Positions 42,627 to 50,795 of a DNA stretch of 64,000 nt are shown here, piece by piece. Location of the stretch: positions 667,001 through 731,000 of the forward strand of contig NZ_CP043627.1 of NCBI RefSeq assembly GCF_016804325.1. Direction: 5' to 3'. How positions within the stretch are numbered: the stretch's first letter is position 1; the number at the start of each line of letters is the position of its first letter. The notes below the pieces were generated by a model, which saw nothing but the letters and a program-made list of their open reading frames with translations, was not told the DNA's origin and made no database searches. The stretch comes from Methylobacterium aquaticum. Its GTDB lineage: Bacteria; Pseudomonadota; Alphaproteobacteria; Rhizobiales; Beijerinckiaceae. The position numbers and the translations under genes are program-made.

Positions 42627-43475
42627 ATGGACGACCTCTTCCCGCCCTTCGCGCCGGAGCCGAACGAGCCCAAATCGACCGACTCCAAGTCCGTCGAGCC
42701 CCGGTCGCGCCGGTTCAAGGCGGTGCCGGTGCGGATGATCATCCCCAACATGATCACCCTGATGGCGGTCTGCCTCGGGCTCACCGCCGTGCGTCTCGCC
42801 TTCGAGGGCAAGTTCGAGCCGGCGGTGATCGCCATCATCGCCGCCGCGGTGCTCGACGGCGTCGACGGGCGGGTGGCGCGCCTGCTCAAGGGCACCTCGC
42901 GCTTCGGTGCCGAGCTCGATTCGCTGGCCGACTTCGTCAATTTCGGCTGCGCCCCGGCGCTGATCCTCTACACCTTCGTGCTGCACAACCTGAAGTCGCT
43001 CGGCTGGATCGTCGCCCTGATCTTCGCCATCGCGATGGCCCTGCGGCTCGCCCGCTTCAACGTGATGCTGGACGATCCCAACCGGCCGGAATGGAAGAAG
43101 GACTTCTTCGTCGGCATGCCGGCCCCGGCCGGCGCGCTGACGGTGATGCTGCCGCTCTACCTGCACTTCCTCGGCTTCGAGATGTCGCCGGCGCTGGCCC
43201 CGGTGGCGCTGATCTACATGCTGGTGATAGCCCTGATGGTGATCTCCACCGTGCCGACCTTCTCGGGCAAGACCGTCGGCAAGCGGGTGCCGCGGGAATA
43301 CGTGCTGCCGATCTTCGTCGTGACGGTGGCGGCGTTCGGGCTCCTGATCAGCTTCCCGTTCGAGATCCTGGCGCTCCTGAGCTTCGGCTATCTGTGCGCG
43401 ATCCCGGTCGGCGCCGCCCAGTACCGGCGCAAGCTCAAGGCCGAGGCGACGGGCGGCGACGCTCCGGCGGCGTGA
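42627..43475 (+). CDS. pssA: CDP-diacylglycerol-serine O-phosphatidyltransferase
   Basis: Makes phosphatidylserine from CDP-diacylglycerol and serine. 282 residues with several membrane helices. The CDP-alcohol phosphotransferase motif is LDGVDGRVARLLKGTSRFGAELDSLAD, containing DG-x2-AR-x8-G-x3-D-x3-D (about 72-97). ISTVPTFSGKTV and the C-terminal helices agree with the PssA family. The ATG at 42627 follows ccggggagggaccgcag with GGGAGG, a strong site. Second gene of the psd-pssA pair. Confidence 0.95.
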   Translation: MDDLFPPFAPEPNEPKSTDSKSVEPRSRRFKAVPVRMIIPNMITLMAVCLGLTAVRLAFEGKFEPAVIAIIAAAVLDGVDGRVARLLKGTSRFGAELDSLADFVNFGCAPALILYTFVLHNLKSLGWIVALIFAIAMALRLARFNVMLDDPNRPEWKKDFFVGMPAPAGALTVMLPLYLHFLGFEMSPALAPVALIYMLVIALMVISTVPTFSGKTVGKRVPREYVLPIFVVTVAAFGLLISFPFEILALLSFGYLCAIPVGAAQYRRKLKAEATGGDAPAA

Positions 43476-44114
43476 TCGGGCGCCGGTCCGGTCCTGCCGG
43501 AGCGGGGCGGGACCGGACCCATCCGGGTTCCCCCCGACCTGGCGCGGCGGCGCCCCGGATCCGTGCCGCCGCACGGTCATCACCCGGCATGGCGCCTTCG
43601 GCCGGCGCGGCGGCATCTCCGGCTCGCACCGCGACGGCTTCTCGTCTCGCCACACGCCGATCCCCCGAAGGGATCGCCGGAAGCCGTGCCGGCGACGGCT
43701 CCCGGCATCGAGAGATCGCAGCCCGCGCATCGGGGCCGGCCCGGGACGTCCCTTCGCTCCGGGCCGGTGCCCAGACGACCCCGATCCGAATCCTGCGCAG
43801 GACACCCGGCCGCGACACGTTTGCGGGAAGCGTGCGGCCTTGACCGAGCGCGATGCGCCTCGACCGTAAGGGTCTGGTCGGTCCGGTGCCATTCGATGCC
43901 GAGCTCTTCGGATGTCCAATAGTGCAGTTCGTGGACTTTATTGCCTCGCCGACCGTGCCATTCCCTGTCGCATCCATCTCTAAATTGTGACCGGGCACAA
44001 GCGAGAAATATGAGTTGAAGCTGGCGCGTGATCCGCGTTAAGGAAATTCAAGCTGTTACCAAAAGTTCAGTTTTCGCTTTGTGTCTGGTATCAGTCCTAG
44101 AACAATGGGCGTCG
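43476..44114. other. Gene-free region with a GC drop before the DegT gene
   Basis: 639 bp. The first 380 bp are GC-rich with no reading frame of coding character. From about 43900 the sequence becomes AT-richer (aaattgtgaccgggcac, agcgagaaatatgagttgaag, ccaaaagttcagttttcgc), which suits promoter DNA or foreign origin for the following island. No repeat element or RNA fold was recognised. Confidence 0.4.
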
Positions 44115-45350
44115 ATGCAATCACAAGGAATGGTTCCGATCCCCGGTGAACCGCCGGCGCTCGACTCTGCATCGACGGTTGCCGCCCGTTCCCGGGGGCT
44201 GCACGAGACCGAACCGGTCCGCCTGATCAATCCCAACCCACCGCGGTTGGGCGAGCTGACGGAACTCTTCCGGGAGATCGAGGCGGCCGGCCGCTTCTCC
44301 AATTACGGTCCGATCAACCAGCGGCTCGAGCGGGCGCTGGCCCGGGAGCTGTTCGGGGATGTCGGGGCCTGCGTCACGGTCTGCAACGCGACCCTCGGGC
44401 TGATGCTGGCGATCCGGCAGGCGGTCGGTGAGCCGGATCCGCGGCGGCGCTACGCCCTGATGCCGGCCTTCACCTTCGCCGCCACCGCGCAGGCCGCCCT
44501 GTGGTGCGGCCTCACCCCCCTGCTCTGCGACATCGATCCCGAGACGTGGCTCGCCGCGCCCGGTGCCGAGGAGGAACTCGTCGCCCGCTACGGCGAGGAC
44601 ATCGCCGTGGTGGTGCCATGCACGACGTTCGGCGCGCCGATCGACTTCGCGCATTACGACCGCCTGGCCCACGCGACGGGGGCCGCCATCGTGGTCGATG
44701 CCGCGGCGGCGGTGGGAAGCCGCGATCACGCGGGGCTGAACCTCGGCGCCGGGCAGGCCCGGCCCAGCGTCTTCTCGATGCATGCCACGAAGCCCTTCGC
44801 CACGCTCGAGGGCGGCTTCGTCTATTCCGCCGATCCGGAGCGGATCCGCGACCTGCGCGCCATGGCGAATTTCGGCTTCGTGGCCGGTCGCTCGGCCGTG
44901 ATGCCCGGCCTCAACGCCAAGCTGAACGAGGTCACGGCGGCGATGGGCCTCGCCCAGCTCGACCGGCTCGCCGGGATCGTCGCGCACCGGGAAGCCCTGG
45001 CCGCGGCCTATCGGGCGGCCCTGCCGGACTTCCTGTTCCAGCGCGCCGCCGTTGCCGTCCAGGCGCACGTGTTCCTGCCGGCCCTGGCTCCGCGGCCGGG
45101 CCGTGCCGGGCGCGACGCGTTCATCCGCCGGGCCGCGGCGGCGGGGATCGAGATCGGGGCCTATTACGACCCGCATCTCGGCGCCCAGCCCTATTTCCGG
45201 CAGACCTGCCGGTCCGGCCCGCTTCCGATGGCCGACGCCGTGAGCGACCGGATGCTGTCGCTGCCCCTGCACGACGCGATGACGGTCGCGGACGTCCAGC
45301 GCGTCGCGGCCGCGCTGCGGGCGATCTGGCTGCAGGAGGTCGACCGATGA
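44115..45350 (+). CDS. DegT/DnrJ/EryC1/StrS family aminotransferase
   Basis: PLP-dependent enzyme of the sugar-aminotransferase family, about 411 residues. The N-terminal segment VRLINPNPPRLGELTELF resembles the DegT start, followed by TVCNATLGLMLAI (phosphate-binding), the Asp of VVDAAAAVGS, and the Schiff-base Lys in FSMHATKPFATLEGGFV (about residue 217). GLNAKLNEVTAAMGLAQLD is typical. The start is uncertain: the ATG at 44115 lacks a good site, and the frame is open to a GTG at 44028 through AT-rich DNA. The end overlaps the methyltransferase start by 4 bp (ATGA). Likely makes an amino-sugar or activated glycan precursor. Confidence 0.75.
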   Translation: MQSQGMVPIPGEPPALDSASTVAARSRGLHETEPVRLINPNPPRLGELTELFREIEAAGRFSNYGPINQRLERALARELFGDVGACVTVCNATLGLMLAIRQAVGEPDPRRRYALMPAFTFAATAQAALWCGLTPLLCDIDPETWLAAPGAEEELVARYGEDIAVVVPCTTFGAPIDFAHYDRLAHATGAAIVVDAAAAVGSRDHAGLNLGAGQARPSVFSMHATKPFATLEGGFVYSADPERIRDLRAMANFGFVAGRSAVMPGLNAKLNEVTAAMGLAQLDRLAGIVAHREALAAAYRAALPDFLFQRAAVAVQAHVFLPALAPRPGRAGRDAFIRRAAAAGIEIGAYYDPHLGAQPYFRQTCRSGPLPMADAVSDRMLSLPLHDAMTVADVQRVAAALRAIWLQEVDR

Positions 45351-46147
45351 GCCACCGCCCGACCGCGGCCGAGGCGGTGGCGCTCTACGACGCCTTCGCG
45401 CGCGATTACGACCACCGCTTCGACACCGAGCCGATGCGCCGGATCTACGAGCGCTTGGCCTGGGAGCGGGTGGCGGCCCTGCTGCCGGCCGCGCCCGGCC
45501 GGGTCGTCGATGTCGGCTGCGGCACCGGGCGCAACGCCGAGCGGCTGCGTGCCCTCGGGCATGCGGTCGTCGGCATCGAGCCGTCGCCGGAGATGCGGGC
45601 GGTGCTCGCCGACAAGCCCGCCCTCGCCGAGGGCTTCACCCTGCGGCCGGAGACGATGGAGGACGCCCCGCTCCCCGAGGCCGGGGCCGATGCGGTCCTC
45701 GCCATGGGGTCCCTGCAATACGCCGCCGACCCGCGGATGGCGGTGGCGCGCTTCGTGCGCTGGGTCCGGCCCGGTGCTCCCGTCTGCGTCCTCGTCGATT
45801 CGAGCGTCGCCCTCACCTTCGAGCTCCTGCGCCTCGGTCGCGGCGACGAGGCGCTGGTGCGCCTCGAGGAGGGTTGCGGCGTCTTCGTCCATGCCGGCCG
45901 GCGCTCCGGCGTGCATCTGTTCGATGCCGGAGGCATCACCGCGCTCCTGCGGGAGGCGGGCCTCGCGCGGGTCGGGGCGTGCGGGATCCTGATCTCGGCG
46001 AGCGCCCAGGGCCGCGAGGGCTGCGCCGCGGCGATCCGTGCCGACGAGGAGGGGGTGCTCGCCCTGGAGCGCCGCCTGCAGGCGGTGCCGGCGCTGACCG
46101 ATGCGGGCAAGCACATCCTGGCCTGGGGCTACCGCGACCCGGCCTGA
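45347..46147 (+). CDS. Class I SAM-dependent methyltransferase
   Basis: 266 residues. The S-adenosylmethionine motif VVDVGCGTGRNAERL (about 48-62), the acidic residue of GIEPSPEMR (about 75) and the post-motif AVLAMGSLQYAADP match the class I fold. The segment HRFDTEPMRRIYERLAWERV and FVRWVRPGAPVCVLVD are usual for Methyltransf_11/25-type enzymes. Translationally coupled to the DegT gene by a 4-bp ATGA overlap, so it probably methylates the same product, a sugar or a polyketide-like acyl group. Convergent with the GT2 gene. Confidence 0.82.
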   Translation: MSHRPTAAEAVALYDAFARDYDHRFDTEPMRRIYERLAWERVAALLPAAPGRVVDVGCGTGRNAERLRALGHAVVGIEPSPEMRAVLADKPALAEGFTLRPETMEDAPLPEAGADAVLAMGSLQYAADPRMAVARFVRWVRPGAPVCVLVDSSVALTFELLRLGRGDEALVRLEEGCGVFVHAGRRSGVHLFDAGGITALLREAGLARVGACGILISASAQGREGCAAAIRADEEGVLALERRLQAVPALTDAGKHILAWGYRDPA

Positions 46148-46159
46148 CCGGGCAGGGGG

Positions 46160-47290
46160 TCAGGCCGGCTTGCGCGGCCGCCGCTCCGACGCCAGCAGGT
46201 GGCGCAGCGGGCTCTCGCTGGGATTCAGGCGCTCGGCCAGCCGGTACAGTTCCGGGTCGAAATCCGGGCCCGGGAAGCGGCCGAGCCGCTCTCCCTCGAG
46301 GACGTAGTCCAGCAGCGGATTGACCTCGTCCGAGACCTCGTGCCGGTAGATCCTGTGGTACCAGCGCGGCGCGAAGTGCCGGTTGGGGGCCCGATCCTCG
46401 CGCCATCCGAATGTGCAGAAATGCACCAGCGGATCGATGCCGGCGGAGGCGACGTCGCCGTTCTGGGCGAGGTAGTGGACCGGGTCGAACAGGCCCGAGC
46501 GGTCCAGCAGGTCCACCTCGTCCTCGAAGGTCGGCTCCGGCGCCACGCCGTCGAGGCGCAGGCCCGGCACCCTGCGGGCCTGGGCGCGGATCGTCTCGAA
46601 ATCGGCCCTCGTCCGGGCCTGGTCGCGCAGGTAATGCGCGCCGCGCCCGGTCTGGAGGTCCACCGCCTTGAGGCCGACCGCCAGGGTGTCGTTGCGCTCG
46701 CAGACGTAATCGAGCCCGAGGCTCTTGTAGTGCAGGAGCTTGACCTGCCGTCGCGCCTCGGGCGTGACGCGGCCCGTCGGGTCGGCGGCGTGACGGCCGT
46801 GGCGGTAGTTGATCTCGACGATCGCCTGCGGGTCGAAGACGGCCGGCTTGTCGTAATCCGGGGCGCGGGCCCCGCGTACGATCTGGCGCCAGAGAGGCCT
46901 GGGATCGGTGGGGAACGCCTCGGTGATCATGTTGTAGCCGACGCTGGTCAGCAGCGTGATCCCGTCCGTCCGGCATTGCCGGAGATAGGCCGGCAGGTCC
47001 GGATGATGGAGATGCTCGTCCATCTCCGCGGTGATGACCCAGTCCGCTTTCTCCCGTGACGGCTTCCAGGCGTTGTTCATCAGCGACGTGTAGGTGTCGG
47101 CGAAGGATTCGTGCCGGGTTTCCACCGGCGCGACCGTGATCCGCTCGTCGCCGGCCAGGAGATGCAGGCTGTCGTCGGTCGATCCGTTGTCGAAAACGTA
47201 AATCTTCGTAGCAATATCACGATAATGCGACAGAAAATATGGAATGATCTTCGCCTCGTTGAGGCACATGCAATACAGGTGGATCTGCAT
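46160..47290 (-). CDS. GT2-family glycosyltransferase with C-terminal FDxxxYL repeats
   Basis: 376-residue GT-A type glycosyltransferase. The N-terminal domain has CMCLNEAKIIPYFLSHYRD (about 8-26), FDNGSTDDSLHLL (about 40) and ITAEMDEHLHHPD (about 92), the nucleotide/metal region. The C-terminal third (about 275-376) holds two full and one partial repeat of the pattern FDPVHYLAQNGDVASAGIDP, HFCTFGWREDRAPN and FDPELYRLAERLNPSES, known from surface-polysaccharide glycosyltransferases of proteobacteria. Start ATG at 47290; the frame further upstream is Arg-rich non-coding. Probably part of a small capsule or O-antigen modification set with the DegT and methyltransferase genes. Confidence 0.82.
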   Translation of the reverse strand: MQIHLYCMCLNEAKIIPYFLSHYRDIATKIYVFDNGSTDDSLHLLAGDERITVAPVETRHESFADTYTSLMNNAWKPSREKADWVITAEMDEHLHHPDLPAYLRQCRTDGITLLTSVGYNMITEAFPTDPRPLWRQIVRGARAPDYDKPAVFDPQAIVEINYRHGRHAADPTGRVTPEARRQVKLLHYKSLGLDYVCERNDTLAVGLKAVDLQTGRGAHYLRDQARTRADFETIRAQARRVPGLRLDGVAPEPTFEDEVDLLDRSGLFDPVHYLAQNGDVASAGIDPLVHFCTFGWREDRAPNRHFAPRWYHRIYRHEVSDEVNPLLDYVLEGERLGRFPGPDFDPELYRLAERLNPSESPLRHLLASERRPRKPA

Positions 47291-47525
47291 CGACGGTCGA
47301 TATCCCTGGCAAATCCGGCCGGTCGAGAATCGTGCGGCCCGCCGGCGGTTCGGTGCCTTCCACGAAACTCGCGGTCGCCCTCGTCCCTGGCCGCGGCGAC
47401 GCCGGCGCAGCCGGAATTTCGTCAACTGCACTTAGGCGCTGCCTTGCGCCGACGCCACCGCTTTCGCTGCGGCAGCCCAAGGCCCGACGACGATGCGGCG
47501 GCCGGTCCCCGGTCGCGGCGCTAGA

Positions 47526-47624
47526 GCACTTCACGATCGCGTTGCAATCGCGAAGCTCTCTAGGTCATTGATTTTGCCGCATTTTCTGCGACGAACCGGT
47601 ATCCACTTCGTCGGAAAATGCTTT
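47526..47624. repeat. Rhizobiales-type intergenic repeat, family D, abutting tam stop
   Basis: On the minus strand it reads AGCATTTTCCGACGAAG, a GGTATCC/GGTTCGTCG middle, GCAGAAAATGCGGCAAAATC, and a final hairpin agagcttcgcgattgc/gatcgtgaagtgctct. From memory this pattern (AGCATTTTC...GAAAATGCG...CTAGAGC) is scattered in many rhizobial genomes. Here the tam TAA is immediately followed by the AGCATTTTC end. 47291-47525 contains no credible gene. Confidence 0.7.
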
Positions 47625-48396
47625 AGTTCCGCCGCGCTACGATGAACAGCCGCGGGAACGGCAGCAGCACCCGCCCGTCGTCCTGCATCGGATAGGCCCG
47701 GCGCAAGGCATCCTCGTAGCGGGCGAGATAGGCGGCCTGACCCCCCGGATCGAGCGGTGCCAGGAACGGCCGCAATCCCGTCGAGCGCACCCACTCGACG
47801 ATGCCGCGATGCCCGCGCAGCGGGTGGATGTAGGTGGTGCGCCACAGATCCACGGTGCAGCCCGCCCGCGACAGCCACGCATCGTAATCCTGGACCGTGC
47901 CGAGCGTGGTCCGCGCGCCGGCGGCGCCGGAGAGCGTCTCGCGGAACGGGTCTTCCTCCCCCACCGCGCGCATCAGCCGGTGGGACGGCTCGTCGAGATT
48001 GTCCGGCACCTGCACGGCGAGGCAGCCGCCCGGCGCCAGGAAACCGGCGAGGCGCGGCAGCAGGGCGGCGTGGTCGGGCAGCCATTGCAGCACGGCATTG
48101 GCGAAGATCAGGTCGGGCGGGACGTCCGGCGCCCAGGTGGCGAGGTCGGCCTCGACGAAGGTGAGGGCGGGCAGGGTCCGGCGCGCCTCTTCCAGCATGG
48201 CGGGCGAGGAATCGAGGCCGGTGATCGCGGCGTGCGGAAACCGCGCCGAGAGGAGCGCGGTGCTGTTGCCCGGCCCGCAGCCGAGATCGACCACCCGGGC
48301 GGGCGCGTCGAGCGGCACCCGGGCGAGCAGGTCGGCGGCCGGCCGCGTGCGCTCGTCGGCGAATTTCAGGTACTGGCCCGTATCCCAATCCGCCAT
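47623..48396 (-). CDS. tam: Trans-aconitate 2-methyltransferase
   Basis: Methylates trans-aconitate, an inhibitor of aconitase, using S-adenosylmethionine. 257 residues. [20 protein letters not shown] is the typical Tam start, followed by the SAM motif [15 protein letters not shown] (about 35-48), [24 protein letters not shown] (about 100) and the Tam-specific C-terminal [30 protein letters not shown]. The ATG at 48396 has GGGGAG upstream (gcggggagtctgtccg). The stop codon is immediately adjacent to repeat D. Confidence 0.92.
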   Translation of the reverse strand: MADWDTGQYLKFADERTRPAADLLARVPLDAPARVVDLGCGPGNSTALLSARFPHAAITGLDSSPAMLEEARRTLPALTFVEADLATWAPDVPPDLIFANAVLQWLPDHAALLPRLAGFLAPGGCLAVQVPDNLDEPSHRLMRAVGEEDPFRETLSGAAGARTTLGTVQDYDAWLSRAGCTVDLWRTTYIHPLRGHRGIVEWVRSTGLRPFLAPLDPGGQAAYLARYEDALRRAYPMQDDGRVLLPFPRLFIVARRN

Positions 48397-48518
48397 CGGA
48401 CAGACTCCCCGCCGCACTTGAGCGCCCCAGCTTAACCGAACGGGCCCCGCCCGCGCGATGCCGGCTTGCGCGGGGCAGGTTTGCCCGAACGGAAATCCCC
48501 TCCGCGGAGACACAAGCC

Positions 48519-48929
48519 ATGATCGAGGAATTCAAGAAATTCGCCCTGCGCGGCAACGTCGTCGATCTGGCGATCGGCGTGGTGATCGGCGCGGCCTTCG
48601 GGGCGATCGTCACCTCGCTGGTGCAGGACGTGATCATGCCGGTGGTCGGCGCGATCACCGGCGGCCTCGACTTTTCCAACTACTACCTGCCGCTCTCCTC
48701 GAAGGTGCAGAGCGGGCTGGCCTATGCCGAGGCCAAGAAGCAGGGCGCGGTGCTCGGCTACGGCCAGTTCGTCACCGTGGCGCTGAACTTCCTGATCGTC
48801 GCCTTCGTGCTGTTCCTGGTCATCCGCGGCATGAACCAGCTGGTCCGGCGCGAGGAGGTCAAGAAGGAGGACCCGGCCGACGTGAAGATCCTGACCGAGA
48901 TCAGGGACCTGCTCGCGGCGCGGCGGTAA
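48519..48929 (+). CDS. mscL: Large-conductance mechanosensitive channel
   Basis: Homopentameric inner-membrane channel that releases solutes on hypo-osmotic shock. 136 residues. [22 protein letters not shown] (amphipathic N-terminal helix and TM1), [37 protein letters not shown] (TM2), and the cytoplasmic helix ending DLLAARR. All regions match MscL. Ribosome-binding site in ctccgcggagac. It ends 3 bp before the stop of the convergent NepR-like gene. Confidence 0.96.
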   Translation: MIEEFKKFALRGNVVDLAIGVVIGAAFGAIVTSLVQDVIMPVVGAITGGLDFSNYYLPLSSKVQSGLAYAEAKKQGAVLGYGQFVTVALNFLIVAFVLFLVIRGMNQLVRREEVKKEDPADVKILTEIRDLLAARR

Positions 48930-48932
48930 CGC

Positions 48933-49187
48933 TCACCGTCTCGCTGGCAACTCGCTCAGGATGTCCTTCAGCGCGTCCTCCACCGCCTCGCGGCCGGTCT
49001 CGTGGGCCTTCAGGCGGCCTTCGAGGCGGCGCAGCTGCGGGGTGAATTCCGGCGGAAGGCCCGGATCGCCGAGATAGTCCGGCTTCTCGGCCTCGGCGTT
49101 GTAGGCCGAGCGGAGCTGCTGCCCGAGATGCTCGCGCACCGGCGGCGGCAGCGCGGCGTCGTGGTTTTCGTGCGGGTCGGAGGGCAT
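48933..49187 (-). CDS. Small NepR-like protein (candidate anti-sigma factor)
   Basis: 84 residues with weak but patterned similarity to NepR, the alphaproteobacterial anti-sigma factor that sequesters EcfG. Helix 1 reads VREHLGQQLRSAYN (NepR pattern IGxxLRxxYxx), and a second helix follows at PPEFTPQLRRLEGRLK (NepR pattern PDRFxxLLxxLE). The loop between them is longer than in standard NepR, and a third helical stretch (REAVEDALKDILSELPARR) is extra. Similarity is by eye, so a different helical family is possible. About 0.75 kb from ecfG, same strand. Convergent with mscL. Confidence 0.5.
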   Translation of the reverse strand: MPSDPHENHDAALPPPVREHLGQQLRSAYNAEAEKPDYLGDPGLPPEFTPQLRRLEGRLKAHETGREAVEDALKDILSELPARR

Positions 49188-49321
49188 TGCGATCCGGCTG
49201 GCTGGGTGGTTGCGGCGCGCGTGTCAATCCCGTCGCGCCGATCTTCAACAAGAACGAGGATCGGACCGGTTTCGTTGCAAGGCCGCCGTGGCACATGCTG
49301 GATTTTATCTTGCCGGACGGC

Positions 49322-49350
49322 AAAAAGCCCCGGCGACGAACCGGGGCTTT
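49322..49350 (-). terminator. Rho-independent terminator after the DUF1236 gene
   Basis: GCCCCGG (49327-49333), loop cgacgaa, CCGGGGC (49341-49347), with TTTTT following on the minus strand (49322-49326) and TTT on the plus strand. Perfect 7-bp stem placed 45 bp after the DUF1236 stop. Confidence 0.8.
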
Positions 49351-49394
49351 CTGTACAGAACGGCTGCGCCGCCCGAGGGCGGCGCAGGACGTGA

Positions 49395-49802
49395 TCAGTC
49401 GATCACCTGCACGATGCGGCGGGTACCCGGATCGACCAGCACGACGCGGTCGTTGACCACGGTGTAGCGGCGGCCGCGGATGCCGTAATCGGCCGGGACC
49501 TCGTAGTAGCTCACGCCCGAGGAGGGCAGCACGGTGCCGACGGCCACGTCGCCGTCCCAGTCGTAGGAGCGGTGCTGGCGCACGGCGTAGGAGCGGAAGC
49601 GCGGGCGGTCGTCGACGCCCAGCAGGCCACCGACGGCACCCGTCGCGGCGCCCACGGCACCGCCGACGATCGCGCCGACCGGGCCGGCCGCAGCCGCGCC
49701 GTCCTCGGCCCCACGCTGGGCGCCCGGGATCAGGCCCTGGGCCTGGGCAGCCATCGGCAAGGACAGGGCAAGGGCGGCGGCGGCCAGGAGGGTCTTCTTC
49801 AT
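49395..49802 (-). CDS. DUF1236 domain-containing secreted protein
   Basis: 135 residues. Signal peptide (MKKTLLAAAALALSLPMAAQA). A Gly/Ala-rich segment with glycine-zipper pattern (GPVGAIVGGAVGAATGAVGG, about 41-60) could insert in or lie on a membrane. The C-terminal DUF1236 domain has SYYEVPADYGIRGRRYTVVNDRVVLVDPGTRRIVQVID. The family is abundant in rhizobia and of unknown function, often stress-linked. Followed by a terminator and preceded by an EcfG-type promoter candidate, so it may be stress-induced. Confidence 0.88.
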   Translation of the reverse strand: MKKTLLAAAALALSLPMAAQAQGLIPGAQRGAEDGAAAAGPVGAIVGGAVGAATGAVGGLLGVDDRPRFRSYAVRQHRSYDWDGDVAVGTVLPSSGVSYYEVPADYGIRGRRYTVVNDRVVLVDPGTRRIVQVID

Positions 49803-49864
49803 CGGGTCGATCTCCGTTTCGTCCAGTCTACCCCGGTCGAGCGGGGCAGGTCTTCGGGGGGAGT

Positions 49865-49890
49865 AACGTCGCCCCCGGCGAAACGGTTCA
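49865..49890 (-). promoter_or_regulatory. Candidate EcfG (sigma-EcfG) promoter, TGAAC-N17-CGTT
   Basis: On the minus strand, TGAAC (49890-49886), 17 bp, CGTT (49868-49865). The EcfG consensus is GGAAC-N16/17-CGTT, so only the first base differs. It ends 63 bp upstream of the DUF1236 start and lies between it and ecfG. Inference from motif and position only. Confidence 0.5.
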
Positions 49891-49943
49891 ATCGTTCGGC
49901 AGAAAAAGTCGCCCCGAACCCCACCGGAGTACTCCGGGCCGGA

Positions 49944-50681
49944 TCAGGCGTCTTTCGGCATCGCCGACTGGATCAGACGGTCGGTGCCGAGGTCTTCCTC
50001 GTCGTAGCCCAGCAATTCCGCCAGCCGGCCGCGGGCGCGGCTGACGCGGCTCTTCACCGTGCCGACCTTGCAGCCCATGATCGCCGCCGCCTCCTCGTAG
50101 GAGACGCCCTCGGCGCCGACGAGGACCAGGGCCTCGCGCTGGTCCGGCGGCAGCTTGGCGAGCGCGCTCTGCAGGTCCTCGACATCGAGCCGGTCGCCCT
50201 GGTGCGGCGCGGTGGCGAGCCGCGCGGCGTAGGAGCCGTCCTGGTCCTCGACCTCGCGCACCCGCTTGCGGTGGTCGGAGTAGAAGATGTTGCGCAGGAT
50301 CGTGAACAGCCAGGCGTTCAGGTTGGTGCCGGGCTGGAACCGGGCCCGGTGCTGCCAGCCCTTCAGCAGCGTGTCCTGCACCAGGTCGTCGGCCCGGGCC
50401 GGATTGCTGGTGAGCGACAGCGCGAAGGCGCGCAGGGACGGCACCGCCTGCAGGAGCCCGTCGCGGAATTCCGGCCGGACGATCTCGCCCTGCGCCTTCA
50501 GCGCCGCTTCGAGGCGCGCGACGAGATCGGCGAACCGGTTGTCCGGATCGGCGTCGCCCAGGGCCTCGTAGGTGGCCCGCAGCTGGGTGCCGAGATGCGA
50601 CCGGATGTTGGCCGACAGCCCGGGGCGGTCCTCCGCCGACGGAATCGGGGACGACGGATTCGGGACGATGTCTCGCGTCAT
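49944..50681 (-). CDS. ecfG: EcfG-type general-stress sigma factor with N-terminal NepR-like domain
   Basis: 245 residues. The C-terminal 170 residues are a textbook EcfG (ECF15) sigma factor: region 2 with SLTSNPARADDLVQDTLLKGW and NLNAWLFTILRNIFYSDHRKR, the linker DGSYAARLAT, and region 4 with LAKLPPDQREALVLVGAEGV and GCKVGTVKSRVSRARGRLAELL. The N-terminal 60 residues are not part of the ordinary sigma factor: IRSHLGTQLRATYEAL and DADPDNRFADLVARLEAAL match the two helices of NepR, the anti-sigma partner that normally is a separate protein. So one chain appears to contain inhibitor and sigma. PhyR is not in the window. Start ATG at 50681 with gagag upstream. Confidence 0.9.
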   Translation of the reverse strand: MTRDIVPNPSSPIPSAEDRPGLSANIRSHLGTQLRATYEALGDADPDNRFADLVARLEAALKAQGEIVRPEFRDGLLQAVPSLRAFALSLTSNPARADDLVQDTLLKGWQHRARFQPGTNLNAWLFTILRNIFYSDHRKRVREVEDQDGSYAARLATAPHQGDRLDVEDLQSALAKLPPDQREALVLVGAEGVSYEEAAAIMGCKVGTVKSRVSRARGRLAELLGYDEEDLGTDRLIQSAMPKDA

Positions 50682-50795
50682 GGCTCTCGCGTCTGCCTGT
50701 CGTCAGGAAGATGGGCCCGGGGGCCGCGACCGGAAAGGGAGAGCTTAGCGAGAAACAAGCCGGCGGATAGAGCCCCGCCGCGCCACGGCGCCGGG

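Noticed and set aside
43435..43998. Open frames on both strands in the gap between pssA and the DegT gene
   Set aside because: Low-complexity Arg/Pro/Ala translations, no start signals; better read as intergenic.
44028..44114. Upstream GTG start for the DegT gene
   Set aside because: Passes through AT-rich, promoter-like DNA with no conserved residues.
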